From NCBI GenBank assembly GCA_030667285.1, contig DAOUWE010000012.1, forward strand, positions 1 through 9,591: DNA of 9,591 nucleotides. The letters are read 5' to 3'. Under the pieces are notes generated by a model. The model did no database searches. It worked only from the letters and a program-made list of their open reading frames with translations, and had not been told where the DNA came from. The DNA is from Candidatus Shapirobacteria bacterium. GTDB taxonomy: Bacteria > Patescibacteriota > Microgenomatia > UBA12405 > JAUWLS01. Shown here piece after piece: positions 1 through 6,372 of this stretch (positions are counted from its first letter, which is position 1; the number at the start of each line of letters is the position of its first letter). Made by a program: the position numbers and the translations under genes.

Positions 1-16
1 CTTTACTAAATGATAT

Positions 17-25
17 TGCTATACT
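17..25 (+). promoter_or_regulatory. Extended -10 promoter for the DUF4012-recO unit
   Basis: TATACT at 20-25 is preceded by TG and one base (17-19), the extended -10 arrangement that can work without a good -35 box. A -35 element at normal spacing would fall at or beyond the left edge, so it cannot be judged. Transcription would start near 32, giving a leader of about 44 nt before the ATG at 76. The same TATACT hexamer with TG recurs before glyQS, which supports a shared promoter style. Assignment is by motif only. Confidence 0.5.
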
Positions 26-75
26 CATAAAGACACCTGCCGCCATGTTTAGCCAATGGTGAAAAACAAAAAACA

Positions 76-2100
76 ATGGCTGAAATCATATTCAAACAAA
101 TAAAGAAAAAAGAAGAGGCGTCCACTACTCCAGAGGATACAAAAGAGGGGATCTTGGGTAAAATAAAAAAATGGAAATTCAAGATTAGACCCGTGAATCT
201 GAGGGCTTTTCTCAAAACCAAAAAAGGTAAAACCACGCTCTTTTCTTTTCTCGGACTCTTTATTCTTCTTCTTTTCATCTGTCTCACTCTAATAAGACCG
301 GCTCTGGGTCTTGTCTATAAAGTCAAAGAAATTCAAGCCCTTCGCTTAGCTTCTATTCGAACAGTAATTGAAACCAAAGACATCCGAAAAACCAGAGAAG
401 AGTTAGGCTTCGTTCAAAAAGACCTGGAAGACCTACGGTCTCAATATCAATCACTGTCTGTCTGGGGAAAATTACCTATTATCAAAAATTACTATCAAGA
501 CGGTGAAAGATTATTTGAGGTCGGTCATCTGGGAATCGAGTCCGCCAATATCGTCTTGGAATCAGTTGAACCCTATCAAGACTTTTTAGGCCTCAGTGGA
601 GGAGAAGGGGAGGAAGAAGGCGAAACACCCGACAAAACCGCCGAGGATCGAATCAACTTCCTGACCGAAAGCATTGAAGGCCTGGTTCCTTATCTCAACG
701 ACCTGGAATCAAACATTCAAAAAATGAACGATCTCGTTGGTCAAATAGATATCGAAAAATACCCTGACCAATTATCCGGCACGCCTATCAAAGAATACTA
801 TTACACCGCACAAACCGGTCTCGAAACCGGTCTTAATCTTATCAAGGACGGTCGTCCTCTAATCGAAAAAACATCCTGGCTTTTGGGTAAAGACGAACCC
901 AGACAATATTTCATGCTTTTCCAGAACAATGCCGAACTAAGACCAACCGGTGGTTTCTGGACTGCTTACGGAGTACTCCAAGTCGATAATGGAAAAATTA
1001 AACCCCTCCTCTCTGACGACATCTACCGCTTAGACGACCAATTCAGAAGCAACATTCCGGCTCCCCGCCCCATAAAGGAATATCATATAAATGTTCCTTA
1101 CTGGAATATCAGAGACATGAATCTTTCACCCGACCTTCCGACTTCTCTGGAAACATTCCTGGAACATTACGGAACTATTGCCAAAACCGAAAACTATGAC
1201 GCTTTTATCCTTTTGGACACTCAAGTTCTCCTAAACATTGTTGAAATATTTGGAAAAATCGGTCTGGGAGGAGATTGGGGAGAGCTAAGTATTGAGCCGG
1301 ATGATCGTTGTGATGGCTGTCCTCAAGCTTTCTACTACCTTGAACATTTGGCAGACAAGCCGAGAAGTTCTCTGGTCGCCGATCGCAAAGGCTTTTTGGG
1401 CCCCATGATGCAATCTGTTTTGGCCAACGTCATGGCCGCTCCTAAAGAAAAAATGCCCGCTATAACCCAAGCCTTTCTAACTTCTCTTAAAAACAAAAAT
1501 CTGATGGTCTACTTTCCTGACCAGGAACTACAAAAATCTGCCGTCAGCCTAAACATTGCCGGCACCATCAATCAACCGGAAGGGGACTATCTCCACCTGA
1601 ACGATAGTAATTTCGCCGGCGCTAAAACGAATATGTTTATTGATCAGACAATAGAACACGAAATTATCCCTCAAGGTGATCGCGTAGACCACAAACTGAC
1701 CATAATTTACGATAATCCCAGTCCTGCCAGTAACTGTAACTTAGAAGCCGGAAAACTTTGTCTTAATGCTCCCAAATACAGAAACTGGTTCCGCCTCTAC
1801 ACCCCTCTCGGCTCAACTCTTCAAAAAATGACTGGTTCCGAGGTAGAAGTCGAACCTTATGAGGAACTGGAAAAAACGGTATTTGAGGGATTTTATGGAG
1901 ACAAATATCCTCTCTATGCGGAGTCCCAAAACAGAGTCACCATTCACTATAGCTCTCCTATCAAACCGGATGAAAACTATGTTATAAACATTCAAAAACA
2001 ACCCGGGTCAAAACCAATCGACTACAAAATAACCATTGGGGGACAAGAAGTGGAATCTTTTATGCTTGATTCTGATCGCACCCTTCGCTTCAGTCTTTAG
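76..2100 (+). CDS. DUF4012 domain-containing single-pass membrane protein
   Basis: A 674-residue protein of unknown function, probably anchored in the cytoplasmic membrane with most of its mass outside. A lysine-rich cytoplasmic N-terminus (1-52) is followed by one membrane helix at about 54-72. Residues 82-130 are charged and probably helical, and 175-192 form an acidic, glycine-rich linker. The motif NNAELRPTGGFW at 284-295 is the hallmark of DUF4012 proteins, known from Actinobacteria, Chloroflexi and CPR bacteria, often near envelope polysaccharide genes. Two close cysteine pairs (C412/C415 and C554/C562) lie in the predicted outer part and could form disulfides. No catalytic motif is evident. 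The ATG at 76 has no convincing Shine-Dalgarno sequence. It is the first gene of a pair with recO, which starts 16 nt after its stop. Family assignment is fairly sure; function is not. Confidence 0.85.
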   Translation: MAEIIFKQIKKKEEASTTPEDTKEGILGKIKKWKFKIRPVNLRAFLKTKKGKTTLFSFLGLFILLLFICLTLIRPALGLVYKVKEIQALRLASIRTVIETKDIRKTREELGFVQKDLEDLRSQYQSLSVWGKLPIIKNYYQDGERLFEVGHLGIESANIVLESVEPYQDFLGLSGGEGEEEGETPDKTAEDRINFLTESIEGLVPYLNDLESNIQKMNDLVGQIDIEKYPDQLSGTPIKEYYYTAQTGLETGLNLIKDGRPLIEKTSWLLGKDEPRQYFMLFQNNAELRPTGGFWTAYGVLQVDNGKIKPLLSDDIYRLDDQFRSNIPAPRPIKEYHINVPYWNIRDMNLSPDLPTSLETFLEHYGTIAKTENYDAFILLDTQVLLNIVEIFGKIGLGGDWGELSIEPDDRCDGCPQAFYYLEHLADKPRSSLVADRKGFLGPMMQSVLANVMAAPKEKMPAITQAFLTSLKNKNLMVYFPDQELQKSAVSLNIAGTINQPEGDYLHLNDSNFAGAKTNMFIDQTIEHEIIPQGDRVDHKLTIIYDNPSPASNCNLEAGKLCLNAPKYRNWFRLYTPLGSTLQKMTGSEVEVEPYEELEKTVFEGFYGDKYPLYAESQNRVTIHYSSPIKPDENYVINIQKQPGSKPIDYKITIGGQEVESFMLDSDRTLRFSL

Positions 2101-2116
2101 GTCCCGAACAACCGGC

Positions 2117-2677
2117 ATGAATCGTTATCAAAGCCTCCAGGGAATAATCATCAACAAACGAGCTTTCCAAGAAGCAGATCTGTTCGTCACTGTTTTCTCT
2201 AAACACCAAGGAAAAATAAGATGTAAGGCTAAGGGCGCTAAAAACATAAAAAGTCGTCGTATTGGAAGTCTTGAACTGGGCAATGTTGTCAAAATTCAAA
2301 CTTACAACAAGGGAGATATGAGCTGGCTCAACGAAGTCGAAACTCTTAAAAATCCGGATCTTGACTCACCCAATCTAACCCAAATTTCCATGCTCTTTTA
2401 CTTCTTCGAACTTCTAAACTACCTCCTCCCCGAAAAAGAGCCCAATCCCAAGGTCTACGATTTAACCTTAAAAACCATGAAAATTATCAGTCAGCAAAAC
2501 CTTCCCCTTTTTGTTCGGGCCGAAATTTTGCTTTGCCAATATCTTGGTTTCGGTCCACCTCCGGAAATCATAAAATCTTACCAATCAAAAAACTACCAAC
2601 AAACCCAATCTCTTCTAAATTCCTATTTCGAAAATCTAATCCAAAAACCTCTTCAAAGCTTGAAATTGTTTAAATAA
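2117..2677 (+). CDS. recO: Short DNA repair protein RecO
   Basis: RecO helps RecR and RecF load RecA on SSB-coated single-stranded DNA and anneals complementary strands. The N-terminus (MNRYQSLQGIIINKRAFQEA, then DLFVTVFSKHQGKI and a basic AKGAKNIKSRRIG stretch) matches the RecO OB-fold. The LELGN segment and a helical second half ending in a YLGFGPPPE motif also fit. The open frame extends upstream to 2036, but those 27 codons overlap the end of the DUF4012 gene and precede the conserved start, so I place the start at the ATG at 2117. At 186 residues it is well short of the usual 230-250. It ends soon after LGFG and has no C-terminal cysteine zinc motif. No Shine-Dalgarno is visible, so translation may be coupled to the upstream gene. 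Its last 8 bases overlap the convergent hydrolase gene. Confidence 0.8.
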   Translation: MNRYQSLQGIIINKRAFQEADLFVTVFSKHQGKIRCKAKGAKNIKSRRIGSLELGNVVKIQTYNKGDMSWLNEVETLKNPDLDSPNLTQISMLFYFFELLNYLLPEKEPNPKVYDLTLKTMKIISQQNLPLFVRAEILLCQYLGFGPPPEIIKSYQSKNYQQTQSLLNSYFENLIQKPLQSLKLFK

Positions 2678-3767
2678 ACTTACTCATCACCTTTGCCAAC
2701 TCATCCCAATATTCTTGATCTACAACAACACTTGAATGGGTCCATCCCGGATAAATAGACAAATGCACATCCTCAGCAAAGGGAAATTTCACTTTCAACA
2801 CCTTGGTCATATCATCCTTAACTTCCTGCGAATTTATTCTCCAGGCCCTCATGAGCTCCCTTCCATTTCTATACTTTTCTCTCATTTCATTCACCATTAA
2901 ATTAAGCACGTTCGCTCCCAACACTGGAGCAAACACAACATTTCCCTCTATGTTCTCTCTGTAACAAGCCGTCGTGTCTTCGCTAGACAAAATAGGATCC
3001 AAAATCATTCTTCTCGAATTATCCAAAACACCAAACTCTTCCGCCACCTCCAACATATCTCTTTGACTTTCCTTCTCTAAAAACAATTCTCTCAAAACAC
3101 CTTTTATTGAACCCACCGTCCCTTTGGGGGTGACCCAGCTTGCCCCCATCTCATCACAAAAAGCCTTTCTTATTCCTTCAGGACTCCAACCAAGTTTTTT
3201 ATAATGCTTGTAAGCCACAGAAAACAGGCTCCCCACTACAAACTCATACAAAAATCTTGGATTTTTCGCCATCCCTGCCGGCTCACACAACACCAAGGTC
3301 TCTCTTTTTGCTATCGAACTCGCCAAAGCCATTACTTGAGCCCCACCATTGGAATATCCCACAAAAACCAAGCTGTCTAAATCTACTCGCAAATCGCTTT
3401 TTTGCAATACTTTCCCCAAAACCTCAACTCCCATATCCCAATCCGGTTTCACCGGCTCTTTCTTATTTCCACCAGCTGCTCCTGATCCTGCCACATGCGA
3501 CAAAGTCAGGGTTCTGGCAGAAATACCCGCCCGCCTTAGCCTGTCTGTCATCCACATGCTTCCAAAAGCCTCTGAAGCACCACCGCCCATTAAAACTAAA
3601 GTGGCCCTATCTTTTTTCATTTCGGGAGGAATATATTCTGTTACTCTTGTAAGCACTGTCAGATCACCAACATCCACCGGAAACAAAAACTCCATCACTT
3701 TTATTGGCCGGTCATCTGCCCTCAGGGCCGAACCATCCAAATAAAGCTCTTTTCTTCCTCCGTTCAC
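2670..3767 (-). CDS. Alpha/beta-hydrolase-fold protein of unknown substrate
   Basis: A 365-residue protein with the layout of an alpha/beta hydrolase. A strand and glycine-rich turn (LVLMGGGASEAFGSMWM, about 57-73) could form the oxyanion region. A nucleophile elbow GYSNGG at 137-142 makes Ser139 the likely nucleophile, and a late PGWTHSS at 340-346 makes His344 a candidate catalytic histidine. A helical cap seems inserted between about 170 and 270. The usual acid after strand 7 is not obvious: the matching loop reads VLGANVLN (282-289), with Asn where Asp is expected, so the acid may lie elsewhere or be missing. There is no signal peptide or membrane helix, so it is probably cytoplasmic. The GTG at 3767 is chosen because a TATAAT box ends 5 nt upstream; the internal Met25 is the alternative. 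It is transcribed alone, opposite to all other genes here. I cannot name a family or substrate. Confidence 0.75.
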   Translation of the reverse strand: MNGGRKELYLDGSALRADDRPIKVMEFLFPVDVGDLTVLTRVTEYIPPEMKKDRATLVLMGGGASEAFGSMWMTDRLRRAGISARTLTLSHVAGSGAAGGNKKEPVKPDWDMGVEVLGKVLQKSDLRVDLDSLVFVGYSNGGAQVMALASSIAKRETLVLCEPAGMAKNPRFLYEFVVGSLFSVAYKHYKKLGWSPEGIRKAFCDEMGASWVTPKGTVGSIKGVLRELFLEKESQRDMLEVAEEFGVLDNSRRMILDPILSSEDTTACYRENIEGNVVFAPVLGANVLNLMVNEMREKYRNGRELMRAWRINSQEVKDDMTKVLKVKFPFAEDVHLSIYPGWTHSSVVVDQEYWDELAKVMSKFI

Positions 3768-3772
3768 ACTTT

Positions 3773-3778
3773 ATTATA
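3773..3778 (-). promoter_or_regulatory. Minus-strand -10 box giving a leaderless hydrolase transcript
   Basis: Read on the minus strand this is a perfect TATAAT. Only 5 nt (3772-3768) separate it from the GTG start at 3767, so the normal distance to the transcription start puts the first base on or beside the start codon. I see no TTGACA-like -35 at 16-18 bp. A GGAGG lies at 3757-3761, inside the reading frame, with no start codon at a useful distance after it. Motif evidence only. Confidence 0.5.
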
Positions 3779-3825
3779 ACCCATAACATATTTACATCAC
3801 CATCAAAGTGCAAAACCTCGATCTT

Positions 3826-3834
3826 TGATATACT
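3826..3834 (+). promoter_or_regulatory. Extended -10 promoter giving a leaderless glyQS transcript
   Basis: TG, one base, then TATACT (3829-3834) form an extended -10. Six bases separate it from the ATG at 3841, so the predicted transcription start coincides with the A of the start codon. No Shine-Dalgarno precedes the ATG and there is no room for a T-box leader. The -35 position at 17 bp spacing (3806-3811) reads AAGTGC, which is not a consensus match. The same element occurs at 17-25. Confidence 0.55.
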
Positions 3835-3840
3835 ATTTCC

Positions 3841-5151
3841 ATGACCAAACTCCAAGACTTGGTTTCTCTTTGTAAGCGCCGAGGCATAATTTTTCAAAAT
3901 TCCGAAATCTACGGCGGGATCGCCGGTTTCTTTGACTACGGACCAATCGGGGCCCCCATGAAAATGAACCTAAAAAAAGTCTGGTGGAACGAAATAGTAA
4001 AAAATAGAAAAAACGTTGTTGGAATCGACGGAACCATAATTACTCATCCCAAAGTCTGGGAAGCATCCGGTCACGTCAAAGGCTTTGCCGATCTTCTGTC
4101 CGAATGTAAATCCTGCCATAAAAGATTCAGGGTCGATCAACTAAAAAAGGGCAAAGAAAAAGAATGTCCCGACTGTGGCAAGGAATTGGGTAAACCCAGA
4201 AAATTCAATATTCTCTTCCACACCGAAGTCGGTGTCATCGAAGGAGAAAAAACCGAAACTTATCTTCGAGGAGAGGCCTGTCAAACCATTTATCTAAACT
4301 ACAAAAACGTTCTGGACTCTACTCGTCAAAAAATACCCTTTGGTATCGCTCAAATCGGCAAGGCTTTTCGAAACGAGGTCACTCCTAAAAACTTCCTCTA
4401 CCGCTCTCGTGAATTTGAACAGTGGGATCTGCAATTTTTCGTTCATCCGGACAACATGGAAAGCTGGTACGAATTCTGGAAAAAAGAACGTTTCAACTGG
4501 TACAAGTCTCTTTTAAACAACAAAGAAAATATTCGTTTCCGAGAGCATGACAAGGATGAATTGGTTTTCTACGCCAAAAAAGCTTTTGACATTGAATATA
4601 AAACCGATTTTGCCGGCTGGCTTGAAATGGAAGGAATTCATTGGAGGGCCGATTATGATCTAATCCAGCACTCCAAATTCTCCGGCAAAAAACTAAATTA
4701 TAAAGACCCTCAAACAGGAGAAGAATACATCCCCTGGATAGTCGAAACCTCCGGTGGTGTAGATCGTACTTTCATGTTCCTTCTTCTTGATGCTTATACC
4801 GAAGAAGAGGTCGAAGGGAAAAAAAGAACTGTTCTTAAAATCGATCCTCGTCTAGCCGCTTATCAAGCCGCCGTTATGCCTCTGGCCGCCAACAAACCAG
4901 ATCTGGTCAAATACGCTAACCGTGTTTTTAAAGATCTTGCTTCAAAATTTTCTGTTGACTGGGACGATTCTAGTAATATTGGTAAAAAATACCGTCGCCA
5001 AGATGAAATCGGCACACCTTTCTGTATCACCATTGACTTTGACACCCTCAAAGACGATACTGTTACCGTCAGAGAAAGAGACTCCATGAAACAAAAAAGA
5101 GTTCCTGTAAAAAATCTAGAAAATACTTTAGTTAAAAAATTAAATATCTAA
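3841..5151 (+). CDS. glyQS: Glycyl-tRNA synthetase, single-chain alpha2 type
   Basis: Class II enzyme that charges tRNA-Gly with glycine in the cytoplasm; also named glyS. The N-terminal GIAGFFDYGPIGAPMKMNL (26-44) is the family's motif 1 region. Four cysteines (C89, C92, C109, C112) form a zinc-knuckle-like insert. Motif 2 contains FRNEVTPKNFLYRSREFEQW at 176-195. GWLEMEGI (259-266) carries a conserved glutamate, and motif 3 is VETSGGVDR at 301-309. The anticodon-binding domain occupies about 330-436 with AVMPLAANK and DEIGTPFCITID. The 436-residue length is normal for the compact bacterial form and rules out the separate GlyQ/GlyS type. After motif 2 the sequence reads QWDLQFF where many relatives have QMEIEYF. 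ATG at 3841 is set by the promoter just upstream. A lipoprotein gene follows 5 nt after the stop and is probably cotranscribed. Confidence 0.95.
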   Translation: MTKLQDLVSLCKRRGIIFQNSEIYGGIAGFFDYGPIGAPMKMNLKKVWWNEIVKNRKNVVGIDGTIITHPKVWEASGHVKGFADLLSECKSCHKRFRVDQLKKGKEKECPDCGKELGKPRKFNILFHTEVGVIEGEKTETYLRGEACQTIYLNYKNVLDSTRQKIPFGIAQIGKAFRNEVTPKNFLYRSREFEQWDLQFFVHPDNMESWYEFWKKERFNWYKSLLNNKENIRFREHDKDELVFYAKKAFDIEYKTDFAGWLEMEGIHWRADYDLIQHSKFSGKKLNYKDPQTGEEYIPWIVETSGGVDRTFMFLLLDAYTEEEVEGKKRTVLKIDPRLAAYQAAVMPLAANKPDLVKYANRVFKDLASKFSVDWDDSSNIGKKYRRQDEIGTPFCITIDFDTLKDDTVTVRERDSMKQKRVPVKNLENTLVKKLNI

Positions 5152-5156
5152 AAAAC

Positions 5157-5852
5157 ATGCCTGTCAAAAAGTTCTTTAAATTTTCATTTTTAACCCTCTT
5201 TTTTCTGTCTTTCACCTTCTTACTTTCTGCCTGTGGAAAAAAAGAAGAAACCACTGCCGAGCCAACACCCACTCCTAGACTGGTAGAACTAAACGACTCT
5301 CAAAAACCTCTAATCAGCCTCATTCCCAGATCTGACGGTCACGAACTAAAATTTATCATCGACGGTCTGGACGGCACAATTGAAGAAATCGAATACGAAT
5401 TAATTTATCGAGCTGTCGACGAAGCCATGATCATCGAAAAAGGACTAGGGGACACCATCTCTGTTGACGGACAGAAAAAAATCGAAAGAGATCTGCTTCT
5501 CGGAACAAGTTCCTGCACCAACACTTGTAAATATAAATACGACGAAGGCATCACCGGCGGAACACTCAGCCTTACCCTGACCACAAGCCAAAACCAAGTA
5601 GCCTACTTTGAAACAGATTTCGCCCTATCGTCCTCAAAAGATTTCGAAAAAGACGGCCTATCTCTTGAAGGAGATATCGCCATTACTGCCTCCTCCATTT
5701 CATCTGATTTTTATCTCCTTCATAAAACTTTTGGCGGAGATCAAGGATATTTATTGACCTCCTCGGGGAAGGGGACTGCTAAAAACATCACTGTCGAACC
5801 CGACTCCATTACCATTCCCGACAATCTCACCGGCCTCTACCTGTCAAACTAA
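5157..5852 (+). CDS. Putative lipoprotein of unknown function
   Basis: A 231-residue protein with a classical lipoprotein signal: basic start (MPVKK), hydrophobic core at about 9-23 and lipobox LSAC, so Cys26 would be lipidated and become the mature N-terminus. A charged stretch and a TPTP linker (about 36-41) tether the rest at the outer face of the membrane. The remainder (45-231) looks beta-rich, with alternating hydrophobic residues, a CTNTC segment near the middle (two cysteines four apart) and a GTSS turn. No enzyme motif is recognisable. It lies 5 nt after glyQS without its own Shine-Dalgarno or evident promoter, so it probably belongs to the glyQS transcript; a functional link to the synthetase is not implied. 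About 70 bp separate it from mraZ. The lipoprotein call is firm, the function unknown. Confidence 0.8.
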   Translation: MPVKKFFKFSFLTLFFLSFTFLLSACGKKEETTAEPTPTPRLVELNDSQKPLISLIPRSDGHELKFIIDGLDGTIEEIEYELIYRAVDEAMIIEKGLGDTISVDGQKKIERDLLLGTSSCTNTCKYKYDEGITGGTLSLTLTTSQNQVAYFETDFALSSSKDFEKDGLSLEGDIAITASSISSDFYLLHKTFGGDQGYLLTSSGKGTAKNITVEPDSITIPDNLTGLYLSN

Positions 5853-5871
5853 TCACCCCGGTCTTTCCTTC

Positions 5872-5901
5872 TTGACAACCTCTACCTTAATACGTCACAC
5901 T
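5872..5901 (+). promoter_or_regulatory. Possible weak promoter of the dcw cluster
   Basis: A perfect TTGACA lies at 5872-5877. At 18 bp spacing the -10 position (5896-5901, CACACT) matches TATAAT only at positions 2, 4 and 6. No extended -10 is present in the gap between the lipoprotein gene and mraZ. If used, transcription would begin around 5908, directly at the first MraZ repeat. Low confidence; the cluster could also be read from upstream. Confidence 0.25.
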
Positions 5902-5908
5902 GCTAACT

Positions 5909-5938
5909 AGTGGAGGAAAGTGGTGAATAGTGGAGCAA
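5909..5938 (+). promoter_or_regulatory. MraZ box: three 10-bp AGTGG repeats over the mraZ start
   Basis: Three head-to-tail units begin at 5909, 5919 and 5929: AGTGGAGGAA, AGTGGTGAAT and AGTGGAGCAA. The invariant AGTGG recurs exactly every 10 bp, one helical turn. Known MraZ operators upstream of mraZ are short G-rich direct repeats with the same 10-bp phase (TGGGN in E. coli, AAAGTG-type in mycoplasmas). A degenerate unit (ACTGC at 5899-5903) may precede them. Unlike a purely upstream operator, this array covers the Shine-Dalgarno (GGAGG at 5912-5916), both candidate GTG starts and the first codons. Negative autoregulation is inferred. Confidence 0.75.
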
Positions 5939-6372
5939 AAAACAAACTACTGCTTGGTCAACACCAAGCTAAGTTAGATTCCAAAGGTCGCCTTTTTTTT
6001 CCCAGCAAACTTAAAAAAATAATCGGTTCCCGGTTGATAATTACCCGAGGTTACGAAGGTTCTCTAATCATCGTCTCTCAAAATTCTTGGGCCGGTGTCA
6101 CCAAAGACATTTCATCCAAGCCATTCATCTTTGGTCCTGCTCGTGAAACATCCAGGTTCATTTTAGGAAACGCCAGTGAAATAAAACTGGACTCCCAGGG
6201 TCGTTTTCTGCTTCCTGATTACCTCAAAAAATATGCCGGTATCAAAAACCGAACCGTCTTTCTGGGATTGGGCCAATACGTTGAAATTTGGAACCAAGAT
6301 CGCTGGGAAGAACATCAGAAAAAACTAGAAACCAAAATCAGTTCTATTTCTGAAAAAATAATTGAAAACTAA
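5923..6372 (+). CDS. mraZ: Transcriptional regulator MraZ
   Basis: MraZ is a ring-forming DNA-binding protein of the AbrB/SpoVT-like fold that represses the division and cell wall cluster it heads. The two tandem half-domains are both visible: LDSKGRLFFPSKLK near the N-terminus and LDSQGRFLLPDYLK in the middle, each with the D-x-G-R-P core. The total of 149 residues is normal. Two in-frame GTG codons (5920, 5923) are possible starts. GGAGG at 5912-5916 sits 3 nt from the first and 6 nt from the second, so I take 5923. This is the only gene here with a strong Shine-Dalgarno. Three MraZ repeats overlap the start, suggesting autoregulation. The C-terminal tail is lysine- and glutamate-rich. Its end overlaps the most upstream start of rsmH. 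Confidence 0.92.
   Translation: MNSGAKNKLLLGQHQAKLDSKGRLFFPSKLKKIIGSRLIITRGYEGSLIIVSQNSWAGVTKDISSKPFIFGPARETSRFILGNASEIKLDSQGRFLLPDYLKKYAGIKNRTVFLGLGQYVEIWNQDRWEEHQKKLETKISSISEKIIEN

Noticed and set aside
56..103. Small 15-codon open frame overlapping the DUF4012 start
   Set aside because: It is very short, with no Shine-Dalgarno and no recognisable leader-peptide pattern.
812..833. Direct repeat AAACCGGTCT, 12-bp period, in the DUF4012 gene
   Set aside because: It simply encodes a repeated TGL in a helix; ACCGGT is self-complementary, so the apparent hairpin follows from it. No sign of a mobile or regulatory element.
2036..2116. Upstream extension of recO into the DUF4012 gene
   Set aside because: The conserved RecO start (MNRYQSLQG) is at 2117; the extension only overlaps the last codons of the upstream gene.
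3140..3652. Long open frames on the plus strand opposite the hydrolase gene
   Set aside because: Low-complexity composition rich in Ser, Pro and Leu, no start signal, and the minus-strand frame carries the recognisable hydrolase motifs.
3768..3840. T-box riboswitch for the glycyl-tRNA synthetase
   Set aside because: Only 73 bp separate the two divergent genes, and the predicted transcript starts at the ATG, leaving no leader.
5829..5862. ACCGG/CCGGT hairpin followed by a pyrimidine-rich stretch, as a terminator before mraZ
   Set aside because: Only 5 bp of stem with a 24-nt loop and no run of T; too weak to call a terminator.
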